Shown here: one piece after another, positions 43,340-51,839 of the stretch | Layout of the letters: each line of letters starts with the position of its first letter | Position numbering within the stretch: position 1 is the first letter of the stretch | Source: Parasphingopyxis marina | Lineage (GTDB): Bacteria; Pseudomonadota; Alphaproteobacteria; Sphingomonadales; Sphingomonadaceae | NCBI RefSeq assembly: GCF_014237875.1 | Contig: NZ_JACJVJ010000002.1 | Coordinates: 62,001-126,000 of the forward strand | Length of the DNA stretch: 64,000 bases | Direction of reading: 5' to 3' | The notes under the pieces: generated by a model | What the model saw: the letters and a program-made list of their open reading frames with translations, nothing else | Told to the model about the DNA's origin: nothing | Database searches by the model: none | Made by a program: the position numbers and the translations under genes

Positions 43340-44857
43340 ATGACCGACGGTATCGCTCTCAGCCGTTTCCAGCGGACGATGATCACCATCGCGGTGATGA
43401 CGGCGACGCTTTTGCAGGTGCTCGACACCACCATCGCCAACGTCGCGTTGCCGCATATGCAGACAAGTCTCGGCGCCACCCGCGAAACCGTGAACTGGGT
43501 GCTGACCAGCTATATCATCGCCTCCGCGGTCGCGATCCCGATTACCGGCTGGCTTGCCGATCGGATCGGCCGCAAGACGCTGTTCGTTGCCGCCGCTATC
43601 GGCTTTACCGCAAGCTCGGCGCTCTGTGCCGCCGCGATGGGGATCGGCGAGATCGTCGCCTTCCGCGTTCTTCAAGGCATAGCCGGGGCATTTCTCGTGC
43701 CGCTGGCGCAGGCGATCCTGTTCGATATCAACCCGCCCGAACGCCACGCGTCTGCGATGGCGCTGTTCGGGGGCGGGGTGATGATCGGTCCGATCCTCGG
43801 CCCGGTGCTCGGCGGATGGCTGACCGAATATTACAGCTGGCGCTGGGTGTTCCTCGTCAACGTGCCGGTCGGGACGGTCGCGACCGTCATGCTCTGGCGC
43901 TATCTTCCGTCGGGCAAGACGATCAAGCGCCGTTTCGACCTGTTCGGTTTCGCGTTGATGGGGCTGGCACTGGCAAGCTTCCAGCTGATGCTCGACCGGG
44001 GTCAGCAGCTTGACTGGTTTGCGAGCTGGGAAATCTGGGTCGAGTGTTTCGTCGCGCTGGCGGCGGCATGGATGTTCGTCGTTCACCTGGTTTCCGCGCG
44101 CGATCCGCTTGTGGATCCGAAAATGTTCAGGGATCGCAATTTTGTGGCGGGCATGCTTTTCATGCTAATGACGGGCGCGGTCATGCTCGCCGGGCTGTCC
44201 CTGCTCCCGCCGCTGCTTCAGACGCTGTTCGGATATTCGGTCCTGCAATCGGGCTTGCTTACCGCGCCGCGCGGTCTCGGGACGCTGGTCTCGATGCTGC
44301 TTGTTGGGCGGATCGCGAGCCGCGTCGATAGCCGGACGCTGTTGCTCGTCGGGCTCTCGCTGATGGCCCTTTCGCTATGGCAGATGTCGGGCTTCACGTT
44401 GGAGATGGATCGTCGGCCGATCATCCTGAGCGGCGTAATCCAGGGATTTGGCCTCGGATTCGTCTTCGTACCGTTGCAGACTTTGGCGTTCGAAACGCTG
44501 GGCGTTCACTATCGCACTAGCGCAGCGAGCCTGCTCAACCTGACACGCAATGTCGGCGGCTCGATCGGTATTTCGCTGGTGACGGTGCTGCTCGGGCGCA
44601 ATTTCCAGGTCAGCCACGCCGCGCTCACCTCCAACGTCACGGCGACGGACCTGCCGCCGCTGCCGCCATCGCTGGCCGCCCCGGGGCAATTTGTCGGCCA
44701 GTCGGCGCTTCAGATGCTCGAAAGCGAGGTCAGCCGCCAGGCGATGATGATTGCCTATCTCGACGATTTCTGGGTGATGATGCTGGCGACGATTGCAGCC
44801 TTTCCGTTGTTGCTGTTGATTCGCCGCAAGCCCAAACCGGCGAATACAGCAGCCTGA
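43340..44857 (+). CDS. emrB: DHA2-family multidrug MFS transporter (EmrB/QacA type)
   Basis: 505 residues with about 14 membrane helices, the DHA2 family size. The diagnostic motif A loop reads GWLADRIGRKTLFV, and the N-terminal VLDTTIANVALPHMQTSL and NWVLTSYIIASAVAIPITGWLADRIG blocks match EmrB. LDxTIxNVALP is a hallmark of the family. It pumps amphipathic drugs out with the EmrA adaptor by proton antiport. It is third in the marR-emrA-emrB operon and ends just before a strong bidirectional terminator. Confidence 0.94.
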   Translation: MTDGIALSRFQRTMITIAVMTATLLQVLDTTIANVALPHMQTSLGATRETVNWVLTSYIIASAVAIPITGWLADRIGRKTLFVAAAIGFTASSALCAAAMGIGEIVAFRVLQGIAGAFLVPLAQAILFDINPPERHASAMALFGGGVMIGPILGPVLGGWLTEYYSWRWVFLVNVPVGTVATVMLWRYLPSGKTIKRRFDLFGFALMGLALASFQLMLDRGQQLDWFASWEIWVECFVALAAAWMFVVHLVSARDPLVDPKMFRDRNFVAGMLFMLMTGAVMLAGLSLLPPLLQTLFGYSVLQSGLLTAPRGLGTLVSMLLVGRIASRVDSRTLLLVGLSLMALSLWQMSGFTLEMDRRPIILSGVIQGFGLGFVFVPLQTLAFETLGVHYRTSAASLLNLTRNVGGSIGISLVTVLLGRNFQVSHAALTSNVTATDLPPLPPSLAAPGQFVGQSALQMLESEVSRQAMMIAYLDDFWVMMLATIAAFPLLLLIRRKPKPANTAA

Positions 44858-44891
44858 TGCCGACTGCGACGCGGTTCAAACCGCGCAAAGA

Positions 44892-44924
44892 AAAAGGGCG
44901 CTCCCCATGGGGGAACGCCCTTTT
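44892..44924. terminator. Strong bidirectional intrinsic terminator between emrB and the lipoprotein
   Basis: A hairpin with arms AAAAGGGCG (44892-44900) and CGCCCTTTT (44916-44924), continued inward by TCCCC and GGGGA around an ATG loop, with one C/A mismatch. The outer A-T tract gives U-runs on both strands, so it should end the emrB transcript and the convergent lipoprotein transcript. Confidence 0.85.
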
Positions 44925-44967
44925 CAATTCTTTGGTCTGCCCGAGGGCAAACCGCCGAAAAGCTGGC

Positions 44968-45195
44968 TTATTCGGCCGGAGCTTCTTCAGCCGGGGCTTC
45001 TTCAGCAGCCATTTCGCCGGCTTCTTCAGCCATCGCGTCAACGTCTTCAGCCATCTCTTCGGTGGCTTCTTCGGTCGCCACAGCGGCTTCTTCAGTCGCT
45101 TCGACGGCTTCGTCGGTGGTTTCCGTGGCGGTTTCGCCGCAGGCAGCCAGGGCCATCAGGCTCGTAGCGGCAAGCGCAAAGCTAAGCTTCTTCAT
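44968..45195 (-). CDS. Small acidic Ala/Glu-rich lipoprotein
   Basis: 75 residues from ATG 45195 with GGGAGCACATA upstream. The N-terminus MKKLSFALAATSLMALAACGE is a lipoprotein signal peptide with lipobox LAAC (Cys19). The rest is almost entirely Ala/Glu/Thr/Met with short repeats such as EEAPAEEAPAE and TEEATEEMAED, predicted to be a disordered or weakly helical acidic tail. No domain is recognised. It has its own candidate promoter 50 nt upstream. The role is unknown; an abundant envelope or outer-membrane spacer is possible. Confidence 0.72.
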   Translation of the reverse strand: MKKLSFALAATSLMALAACGETATETTDEAVEATEEAAVATEEATEEMAEDVDAMAEEAGEMAAEEAPAEEAPAE

Positions 45196-45254
45196 TATAT
45201 GTGCTCCCATAGCATTACATTTTGGTACTGGCTCTGCGCCAATCCCAGCGCGCC

Positions 45255-45282
45255 GACATAACGTTCTTCTCCGGAACGTCAA
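45255..45282 (-). promoter_or_regulatory. Candidate promoter with operator for the acidic lipoprotein
   Basis: On the minus strand TTGACG (45282-45277) and TATGTC (45260-45255) are spaced 16 nt, a good sigma-70-type pair. An inverted repeat, ACGTTC and GAACGT (plus-strand 45261-45266 and 45274-45279) with a 7-nt spacer, covers most of the spacer and part of the -35, so a repressor could block this promoter. Confidence 0.45.
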
Positions 45283-45351
45283 CTCGGAAATGCGCGACCG
45301 TCCCGAATCCGGGCATCAAAAATGCTGCGACGCAACATTGTTTCCCGGGGT

Positions 45352-46779
45352 TTATTCTTCATTGCCGAAGGCACCCCAATCGGCGCTACTGTCGGCCATC
45401 ACGGCGAGCATTGTCGCCCAGGCTGCGACATTCTGCCGCAGCTGTGCGGGATCGATCTTGTCGAGCGTATCGTCGGGCGTGTGGTGAAGGTCGAAATAGC
45501 GGGTGCCGTCCTGCCGAAGATCGATCGCGGGGGTACCCGCGCGCACGATCGACCCGGTATCGGCGCCGCCGGTGGCCCGTCCGCGTCCGCGCGCGATGCC
45601 GAGCGGGGCGAGCAGGGCGGCAAGCCGGCCGCTTTCCGTTTCGGCCGCAGGGGGGAGGCGGAAATCGACGCGCCAGACGCGGTCCGCCCCGAAATCCGAT
45701 TCCGCCGCGAGGACGTGGTTGTCGCCGCCGTGCCGGGCGAAATAGGCGTCGCCTCCGAACACGCCGACCTCTTCCGCGCCGGCCCAGAGCAGGCGGATCG
45801 TGCGCCGGGGTCGCTGGCCGCGTTCGAGGAACCGGTGGGCGGCGGCCGCGACGATCCCGCAGCCCGCGGCATCGTCGAAGGCGCCGGTGGCGAGGTCCCA
45901 GCTGTCGAGATGGCAGGCGATGAGGACGATTCCGGCTTCCGGATCGCGGCCCGGCACCTCGGCGATGACATTGCCCGAAGGCTGCTGACCGATCCAGCGC
46001 GGGGTGAGCGTCAGGTGCAGCCGCACGGTGCCCCGTGCCAGCATCCGTTCCAGATTGTCCGCATCGGGGTTGGAGAGCGCACCGGCCGGGATCGGCGTAA
46101 CGCCCTCGGCCCAGCTCGTACCGCCGGTATGGGGGTTGCGGTGGCTATCCGTGCCGACCGAGCGGATGACGATCCCCACGGCCCCGCGTTCGGCGGCGAG
46201 CGAGGGGCCTATCCAGCGCGCCGGCCCGGCAAAGCCATAGCCTGATCCGTCCTGCGTGCGTTCCATATGATGGGTGACATAGGCGATCTTGCCCGCAAGG
46301 CTGCCGAGCGGCGCAGCGCGCAGGTCCGCCACGCTCGCAAAGCCGATCACCTCCGCCGTGATGCCTTCTTCGGGCGTGGCGCCGCTTGAGCCCAACGCCG
46401 CGATCACCAGATCCTGCTCGAAATCGCCGACCACCCGCGCGCGTTCCTCGCCGCGTACCCAGGTGTTCATCGTGAAGGGTTCGATGCGAACGTTCGCGAA
46501 GCCGAGATCGTTGAGATGTTGGACGGCCCATGCCCGGGCGCGGGCCTCGGCCGGTGTACCGGCCAGCCGCTGGCCGATTTCGGTCGTCAGTCCCTCGGTA
46601 ATGTCCCAAGCGATAGTGTCGCTGGAGAGCGCTTCGTCGCGCATCGAGGCGATGGCGGCGTCGGCTTCGGTCAGCGTGCTGCCGAGCGAAATATTCTGGT
46701 TCCGAATCGAACGCTGGGCGGGAAGCGAGGCAGGAAGAGTGATGGCGAGCGCGGCGGCGCCAAGGACAAGCTTTCTCAT
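45352..46779 (-). CDS. Exported M28-family metallopeptidase with PA domain
   Basis: 475 residues from ATG 46779. A signal peptide (MRKLVLGAAALAITLPASLPAQ) directs export. A protease-associated (PA) insertion spans about 130-240. The M28 zinc site is complete: CHLDSWDLATGAFDDAAGC (His, Asp), WAGAEEVGVFGG (catalytic Glu and Glu ligand), AAESDFGAD (Asp) and FDLHHTPDDTLD (His). Family members are aminopeptidases or carboxypeptidases acting on extracytoplasmic peptides. The gene diverges from ettA by about 100 bp. Confidence 0.88.
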   Translation of the reverse strand: MRKLVLGAAALAITLPASLPAQRSIRNQNISLGSTLTEADAAIASMRDEALSSDTIAWDITEGLTTEIGQRLAGTPAEARARAWAVQHLNDLGFANVRIEPFTMNTWVRGEERARVVGDFEQDLVIAALGSSGATPEEGITAEVIGFASVADLRAAPLGSLAGKIAYVTHHMERTQDGSGYGFAGPARWIGPSLAAERGAVGIVIRSVGTDSHRNPHTGGTSWAEGVTPIPAGALSNPDADNLERMLARGTVRLHLTLTPRWIGQQPSGNVIAEVPGRDPEAGIVLIACHLDSWDLATGAFDDAAGCGIVAAAAHRFLERGQRPRRTIRLLWAGAEEVGVFGGDAYFARHGGDNHVLAAESDFGADRVWRVDFRLPPAAETESGRLAALLAPLGIARGRGRATGGADTGSIVRAGTPAIDLRQDGTRYFDLHHTPDDTLDKIDPAQLRQNVAAWATMLAVMADSSADWGAFGNEE

Positions 46780-46878
46780 CGGCTTGGCTTAACTCCAGCT
46801 TTGGCGTTTGCCAACGCGGGCGCGCATCCCTACATCGCGCGCGAACAGTCACACGCATTTCCGGAGACCGAACGAGCC

Positions 46879-48558
46879 ATGGCCGCGCAATACAGCTTTG
46901 TCATGAAGGACCTGACCAAGACCTTCCCGGGCGCCAACAAACCGGTGCTCAACGGCATCAACCTGCAATTCTACCAGGATGCCAAGATCGGCATTGTTGG
47001 CCCCAACGGGTCCGGCAAATCGACCCTGATGAAGATCATGGCCGGCATCGATACCGAATTCCAGGGCGAAGCTTGGCCGGGCGAGGGCATCCGCGTTGGC
47101 TATCTGGAGCAGGAACCGCAGCTCGACGAGACGAAAACTGTCAAGGAAAATGTCATGGACGGCGTGCGTCCCGTCGCCGACCTTGTCGACCGGTTCAACG
47201 AAATCTCCGGCCTGATGGCCGATCCGCCCGAGGACGCGGATTTCGACGCGCTGATGGAGGAAATGGGCGAGCTTCAGGAAAAGATCGACGCCGTAGATGG
47301 GTGGACGCTCGACAACCAGCTCGAAATCGCGATGGATGCTCTGCGTTGTCCGCCCGGTGACAGTTCGGTCGACAATCTCTCGGGCGGAGAGAGGCGCCGC
47401 GTGGCGCTGTGCCGATTGCTGCTCGACAAGCCCGATATTCTGCTGCTCGACGAGCCGACCAACCATCTCGATGCCGAAAGCGTGGGCTGGCTCGAAAAGC
47501 ATCTCGTCGATTATCCGGGCAACGTCATCCTCGTCACCCATGACCGCTATTTTCTCGATAACGTCGTGAACTGGATTCTCGAACTCGATCGCGGCCGGTA
47601 CTTTGTCTACGAAGGCAATTATTCGACCTATCTGGAGAAGAAGTCCAAGCGGCTCGAGCAGGAAGAGCGCGAGGACAAGGGCAAGCAGAAGGCGATTTCC
47701 GAAGAGCTGGAATGGATCCGGCAGAGCCCCAAGGCCCGCCAGACCAAATCGAAGGCGCGTATCCGCAAGTTCGACGAACTGGTCGAAGCGCAGGAAAACC
47801 GCACCCCCGGCAAGGCGCAGATTCTCATCCAGACGCCCGAACGCCTGGGCGGCAAGGTAATCGAGGCCGAGGGGCTGACCAAGGCCTATGGGGAGAAGCT
47901 CCTCTTCGAAAACCTGACCTTTTCGCTGCCGCCCGGCGGCATTGTCGGCGTGATCGGTGCGAACGGCGCGGGCAAGACCACCCTTTTCAAGCTGATCACC
48001 GGAGCCGAGGAACCCGATAACGGCAAGATCGAGATCGGCGAGACGGTGAAGCTCGGCTATGTCGACCAGAGCCGCGATGCGCTCGATGCGTCGAAAAATG
48101 TCTGGGAGGAAATCTCCGACGGGCAGGACATTTTCCGCTTCGGCAAGCACGAGGTGCAGACGCGGGCCTATCTCGGTGCGTTCAACTTCAAGGGCACCGA
48201 CCAGCAGAAAAAGGTCGGCCAGCTATCGGGCGGCGAGCGCAACCGCGTCCATATGGCCAAGATGCTGAAAGAGGGCGGCAACGTGCTGCTCTTGGACGAA
48301 CCGACCAACGATCTCGACGTTGAAACTCTGCGCGCGCTCGAAGATGCACTCGAGAATTTCGCCGGCTGCGCTGTCGTGATCTCGCATGACCGTTTCTTCC
48401 TCGATCGCCTCGCCACCCATATCCTGGCGTTCGAGGGCGATAGCCATGTCGAATGGTTCGAGGGAAATTTCGAAAGCTATGAGGAAGACAAGCGCCGGCG
48501 CCTCGGCGACGAAGCCGACCGCCCGCACCGGATGAGCTACAAGAAGCTGACTCGGTAG
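46879..48558 (+). CDS. ettA: Energy-dependent translational throttle protein EttA (ABC-F)
   Basis: 559 residues from ATG 46879 (E. coli EttA has about 555). Two ABC domains are present: Walker A GPNGSGKST and GANGAGKTT, signature LSGGERRRVALC and LSGGERNRVHMAK, Walker B LLLLDEPTNHLDAES and LLLDEPTNDLDVET. The inter-domain linker (P-site tRNA interaction motif) carries the charged RLEQEEREDKGKQKAISEELEWI helix. EttA binds the ribosomal E site and gates translation elongation by ATP/ADP ratio. No membrane domain. The start matches the family N-terminus MAAQYSFVMKDLTKTFPG. Confidence 0.96.
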   Translation: MAAQYSFVMKDLTKTFPGANKPVLNGINLQFYQDAKIGIVGPNGSGKSTLMKIMAGIDTEFQGEAWPGEGIRVGYLEQEPQLDETKTVKENVMDGVRPVADLVDRFNEISGLMADPPEDADFDALMEEMGELQEKIDAVDGWTLDNQLEIAMDALRCPPGDSSVDNLSGGERRRVALCRLLLDKPDILLLDEPTNHLDAESVGWLEKHLVDYPGNVILVTHDRYFLDNVVNWILELDRGRYFVYEGNYSTYLEKKSKRLEQEEREDKGKQKAISEELEWIRQSPKARQTKSKARIRKFDELVEAQENRTPGKAQILIQTPERLGGKVIEAEGLTKAYGEKLLFENLTFSLPPGGIVGVIGANGAGKTTLFKLITGAEEPDNGKIEIGETVKLGYVDQSRDALDASKNVWEEISDGQDIFRFGKHEVQTRAYLGAFNFKGTDQQKKVGQLSGGERNRVHMAKMLKEGGNVLLLDEPTNDLDVETLRALEDALENFAGCAVVISHDRFFLDRLATHILAFEGDSHVEWFEGNFESYEEDKRRRLGDEADRPHRMSYKKLTR

Positions 48559-48585
48559 GGCCTGCCCAGGTAGAGGAACGGATCC

Positions 48586-49125
48586 GTGATACTGTTCCTC
48601 ACCGTTTTCTTTGTCATCATCATCGTTGGCGGAACGGTTGCCTTTTCCGCGCTGGCATATTGGTCGGCACCGAAATTCGGCGTGTCTCCACGGTACCGCG
48701 GGCTGCTGACATTTGGAGCGGCGATAGCCGCTTCCGGCATCTTGTGGTGGTCGACATTCGGACCATCGGAAGGGCCGGTAGATCCGGTTCGTTACGAGCA
48801 AGCTCTGCCCGAACTAATGGAGAAAGGCGGTTCGGTCCTTCGCGCACATATCATTGATGAAGCGACGCATTATACCCTGTTTCTCGAATTCGCCCTTACT
48901 TCCGAACAATTTACGCAGCTGAGGGCGGAAGGCCACTTCAAGCGCGACTCATTTCATGGGGATCTTCTTGTCCTCGGGATGCCTGACTGGTTTGGCCGGG
49001 GATGGAATTGCGTAGGCGGGGAGCGCTACAATCCCTCCCATGCCAGCCCTCGCCTGATCGACTCGTTGGACATTACCCATTGTCCGCATCAAAATCGCGC
49101 ATATGCTGTGCAATTCTGGCCCTAA
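48586..49125 (+). CDS. Hypothetical membrane-anchored protein
   Basis: 179 residues from a GTG at 48586 with GAGGAACG upstream. Two hydrophobic segments are at about residues 2-24 and 39-56, followed by a ~120-residue soluble region rich in aromatic residues with two Cys (GWNCVGG and THCPHQN) near the C-terminus that might pair. I do not recognise a family. It follows ettA by 27 nt and may be co-transcribed. The topology would place the soluble part in one compartment, probably the periplasm. Confidence 0.55.
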   Translation: MILFLTVFFVIIIVGGTVAFSALAYWSAPKFGVSPRYRGLLTFGAAIAASGILWWSTFGPSEGPVDPVRYEQALPELMEKGGSVLRAHIIDEATHYTLFLEFALTSEQFTQLRAEGHFKRDSFHGDLLVLGMPDWFGRGWNCVGGERYNPSHASPRLIDSLDITHCPHQNRAYAVQFWP

Positions 49126-49137
49126 ATCGAGACGGTA

Positions 49138-49547
49138 ATGTATTCGACCCGCAATCGGACTTCCTACTCCGAAGAGGAACAGCGTAACCTCGATTTCTGC
49201 ACGCGGATGTATCGCGAATGCTGATGACCTTCGATGCGAGCCATATCGACGAGTTCATCCATGCGGATTATATCCAGCACAGCACGGCGGCGTCCGGCGG
49301 CAGGGAAGGGCTGCGCGCCTTTTTCGAGGATCGCGCGGACCGCTTCGCCGATGTCGAAATGCATATCCGCGCCAGCTTCGCCGATGGCGATTTCACGATC
49401 TTCCATATTCATACGATCGGCCAGCCCGGCGATCCGGATATGTCGATCATGGATATATTCCGCATGGAAGACGGCAAGGTGCGCGAGCATTGGGAAGTGC
49501 TGCAGGAAATCCCCGGCGTGCTTCCGCACGAGAACGGGATTTTTTGA
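49138..49547 (+). pseudogene. NTF2/SnoaL-like gene, apparently split by a 1-nt frameshift
   Basis: The N-terminal frame from ATG 49138 reads MYSTRNRTSYSEEEQRNLDF..RMYREC and stops at 49222. The C-terminal frame (ATG 49218 to 49547) reads MLMTFDASHIDEFIHADY and continues as the SnoaL/NTF2 beta-barrel to the IFRMEDGKVREHWEVLQEIP terminus. Adding one base near 49216 would join YRE and VLMTF into a continuous NTF2-like sequence of about 137 residues. The paralog at 53961-54446 has the same order of motifs uninterrupted. It is either a true pseudogene or a sequencing/assembly error; the 109-residue part alone may be translated. Confidence 0.65.
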
Positions 49548-49559
49548 CGCGCCGGATTT

Positions 49560-49835
49560 TCAGGCGGTGGCCTGCTTTTCGAAATGCGAGAAGCCGCCAG
49601 CGGGGAGCGGTGCAGCGTCGATGTGCTTCACACCCGCCCTTGGCGGCCCATCCTTCGCCATCTCGATAAACCGCTCCACCGCCTCGTCTTCGCCCTGCAC
49701 GACAGCCTCCACGGTCCCGTCGCGGCGATTGCGCACCCAGCCGGTTAGCCCCAGCCGGCGTGCCGTCTCGACCGTCCAGTCGCGGTAGAAGACCCCCTGG
49801 ACGCGGCCATGAATGATGAGGTGCCGGGCGATCAT
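49560..49835 (-). CDS. acyP: Acylphosphatase
   Basis: 91 residues, the standard size. It hydrolyses acyl phosphates such as carbamoyl phosphate and acetyl phosphate. The active site is clear: GRVQGVFYRDW carries the catalytic Arg loop and GWVRNRRDGTVEAVVQG has the catalytic Asn. The fold is a small alpha/beta ferredoxin-like barrel. The gene is convergent with the frameshifted NTF2-like gene 12 nt away. No operon partner is seen. Confidence 0.95.
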   Translation of the reverse strand: MIARHLIIHGRVQGVFYRDWTVETARRLGLTGWVRNRRDGTVEAVVQGEDEAVERFIEMAKDGPPRAGVKHIDAAPLPAGGFSHFEKQATA

Positions 49836-50174
49836 GTTTTCCTGTCCTACACGATAGCGCTTGTGAGATAATGCCGGCGGTGGTTGTGAAGCCAGGGCGT
49901 CGGCGCGGCACTATGGGCCAGTCACGGGCAGGGAGAAAAGGCCCAAAAGGATCGGCGGATAAAGATCGCCCAAAAAAGATCGTCTGTGTGCGAAGTTCGT
50001 GAAGTTATGGCAACAATGTTGCGCCTCCCGGCAGCTTTCTGGCGAACGGGCGGGCCCTGCCGCGCTGCGATCGCCGGGCGCGCATTCCCGTCGCCCGGAC
50101 ATTGATTTAATGACGGAAGTTCCGCATTTGCGGCCCCATCACAATTTACGGGCGAAGAAGGTCCCTCAACAAAC
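49836..50174. other. Intergenic region between acyP and the sulfotransferase-like gene
   Basis: About 340 bp with no supported gene. It should hold both divergent promoters. A 13-bp palindrome, GCAACAATGTTGC, lies at 50010-50022 and might be an operator. GC-rich tracts near 50040-50090 and an AT-rich tract near 50105-50155 precede the GTG at 50175. Confidence 0.4.
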
Positions 50175-51095
50175 GTGGCCACGAAACTTTTCCTCCATAT
50201 CGGCTGGCGCAAGGCGGGCAGCTCGGCGCTGCAACAGCGATTGGCCCGGCAGACAGAAGCGCTGGCGGGCTGCGGCGTGGGGCTGGTCGGCAACAAGGCC
50301 GGCAAGTTCGAAAGGGCGGGGACGTGGGACGGCCCGGCGACCGATATCGATCGTTTCCCGTGGCAGCGGCTGCGCAAGGCGTGCGACAATGCGCGTCCCG
50401 GCGACACCGTGATCGCCAGTACCGAAGGCCTCTGGCCCGTCGAGCCCTCGGAGGTCGCCGCGCAACTCGACGGGATCGAGACTCACATCGTTATCTATCT
50501 CCGGCGTCAGGACCTGGTACTGGAGAGCGCGTACAAGCAACAGGTGAAAGGCAGGCCGATGCTGCTTTCCTTTCAGGAATGGCAGGGCCGGGTTTCCGCC
50601 AAGCTTCTCTGCTATTACGAGACCATCACGGCCTGGCAGGCCGCGTTCGGAAGGGAGCGGATCGTTGTGCGGCGGCTGGACCCGATCTGCGGCGTTTCCG
50701 ATATCTGCGACGACTTCATGGATATTGTCGGCTGCGATATCGCGATCCCGCCGCTCGAACGGCGCGCAAATCCCTCACCACGCAGCGAGATTTGCAGGCT
50801 GTTCAACATTTATGATCGCCGGAAAATAGCCCTCGACCGGCGCTTCCTGCAGATCAAGTTCCGGGATCTCGATTATTATTCCCGCAACGCCGACCTGCTT
50901 TCCGATAGCGAACGATCGCAGGTCTTGGCAGGCTTTGCCGAGGAGAATGACAGGATATTGGAGGAGTATTTTCCCGGTGAAGAGGCGCTATTCTCTGCTC
51001 CAACGCCGGGCAATCGGGAGGATCTGGCTTCCACATCGCCCGAATATGAAAGGCTGCTGGACCTGTTTGCCCTGGCGGTCGCCAAGGCCCGCTAG
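50175..51095 (+). CDS. Sulfotransferase-like protein (orphan)
   Basis: 306 residues from GTG 50175. The N-terminal LFLHIGWRKAGSSALQQRLARQ is a variant of the PAPS-binding loop usually seen as HIGxPKTGSS. A central HIVIYLRRQDLVLESAYKQQVKGR stretch matches the 3'-phosphate region with Arg and Ser, and an acidic C-terminal tail follows. It resembles bacterial sulfotransferases of the group found in sulfated surface-glycan loci. It is not linked to other glycan genes, so whether it shares substrates with the 26-38 kb cluster is unknown. Weak RBS (GAAGG, about 13 nt upstream). Confidence 0.7.
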   Translation: MATKLFLHIGWRKAGSSALQQRLARQTEALAGCGVGLVGNKAGKFERAGTWDGPATDIDRFPWQRLRKACDNARPGDTVIASTEGLWPVEPSEVAAQLDGIETHIVIYLRRQDLVLESAYKQQVKGRPMLLSFQEWQGRVSAKLLCYYETITAWQAAFGRERIVVRRLDPICGVSDICDDFMDIVGCDIAIPPLERRANPSPRSEICRLFNIYDRRKIALDRRFLQIKFRDLDYYSRNADLLSDSERSQVLAGFAEENDRILEEYFPGEEALFSAPTPGNREDLASTSPEYERLLDLFALAVAKAR

Positions 51096-51110
51096 TCCGG
51101 GGAATGGATC

Positions 51111-51830
51111 CTAGCGCAGCCTCTTGACGAACACCTGGCCGTTATCGCGCTGTTCGGTTGCGAAATTGGGGATCGTGTCGATCAGATCCTGAAGCCGGGA
51201 ATAGCCGTAGTTGCGGACGTCGAAGCTTGACCGGTTGCCGGCGCGCTGGCCGACCGCGGAGAGCGAGGCGAAACCTTTTTCGTCGCGCTTCGCGGCGTCA
51301 TAGGCGTCGATCAGCAGGGCCACGACTTCTTCGTCGACCGCGCCTTTCTTGCTGCTGCCGCCATTCCTTTCCTTCTCCGCGCGGATCAGGGCGTCGACGT
51401 CGATGAAGCGGCTGCAGGCCTGTTTGAAGCCTTCGGGCGTCTTGGCGCTGCCAAAGCCGTAGACGGGTAGGCCGTCCTGCCGGATACGCATGGCGACCGG
51501 CATGAAATCGCTGTCCGAGCTCATGATCCCGAAGCCGTCGACCCGGCCGCTGAACAGCAAGTCCATGGCATCGATCGTGATCTTCATGTCGGTGGCGTTC
51601 TTGCCGCGGGTCAGGTCGAACTGTTGCTGCGGCTCTATTCCGTAGCGATGGACGAGATCGGCCCAGCTTTTGAGCGCCTGCTTGCGCCAATTGCCATAGG
51701 CGCGGCGGATATTGACCGTGCCGAGCTCGGCCAGGACGGTCAACACCGGATCGAGCCCCTGGGGAGACGCATTGTCCGAATCGATGAGCAGCGCGATGTT
51801 CGGGCTGTGGCGGTCGTGATCGTTGGGCAT
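51111..51830 (-). CDS. NYN-domain protein with LOTUS/OST-HTH C-terminus
   Basis: 239 residues. The N-terminal NYN ribonuclease-like (PIN-superfamily) domain shows IALLIDSDNASPQGL, DLTRGKNATDMKITIDAMDLL, and FGIMSSDSDFMPVAMRIRQDGLPVYGFG, with the conserved acidic residues Asp and Asp/Asp at the metal site (about residues 1-150). The last ~70 residues carry a LOTUS/OST-HTH-like domain (SLSAVGQRAGNRSSFDVRNYGYSRLQDLI), usually RNA-binding. Such LabA-like proteins are probably RNA-processing enzymes. It is 9 nt downstream of putP on the same strand. Confidence 0.82.
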   Translation of the reverse strand: MPNDHDRHSPNIALLIDSDNASPQGLDPVLTVLAELGTVNIRRAYGNWRKQALKSWADLVHRYGIEPQQQFDLTRGKNATDMKITIDAMDLLFSGRVDGFGIMSSDSDFMPVAMRIRQDGLPVYGFGSAKTPEGFKQACSRFIDVDALIRAEKERNGGSSKKGAVDEEVVALLIDAYDAAKRDEKGFASLSAVGQRAGNRSSFDVRNYGYSRLQDLIDTIPNFATEQRDNGQVFVKRLR

Positions 51831-51839
51831 GGTTATCCT

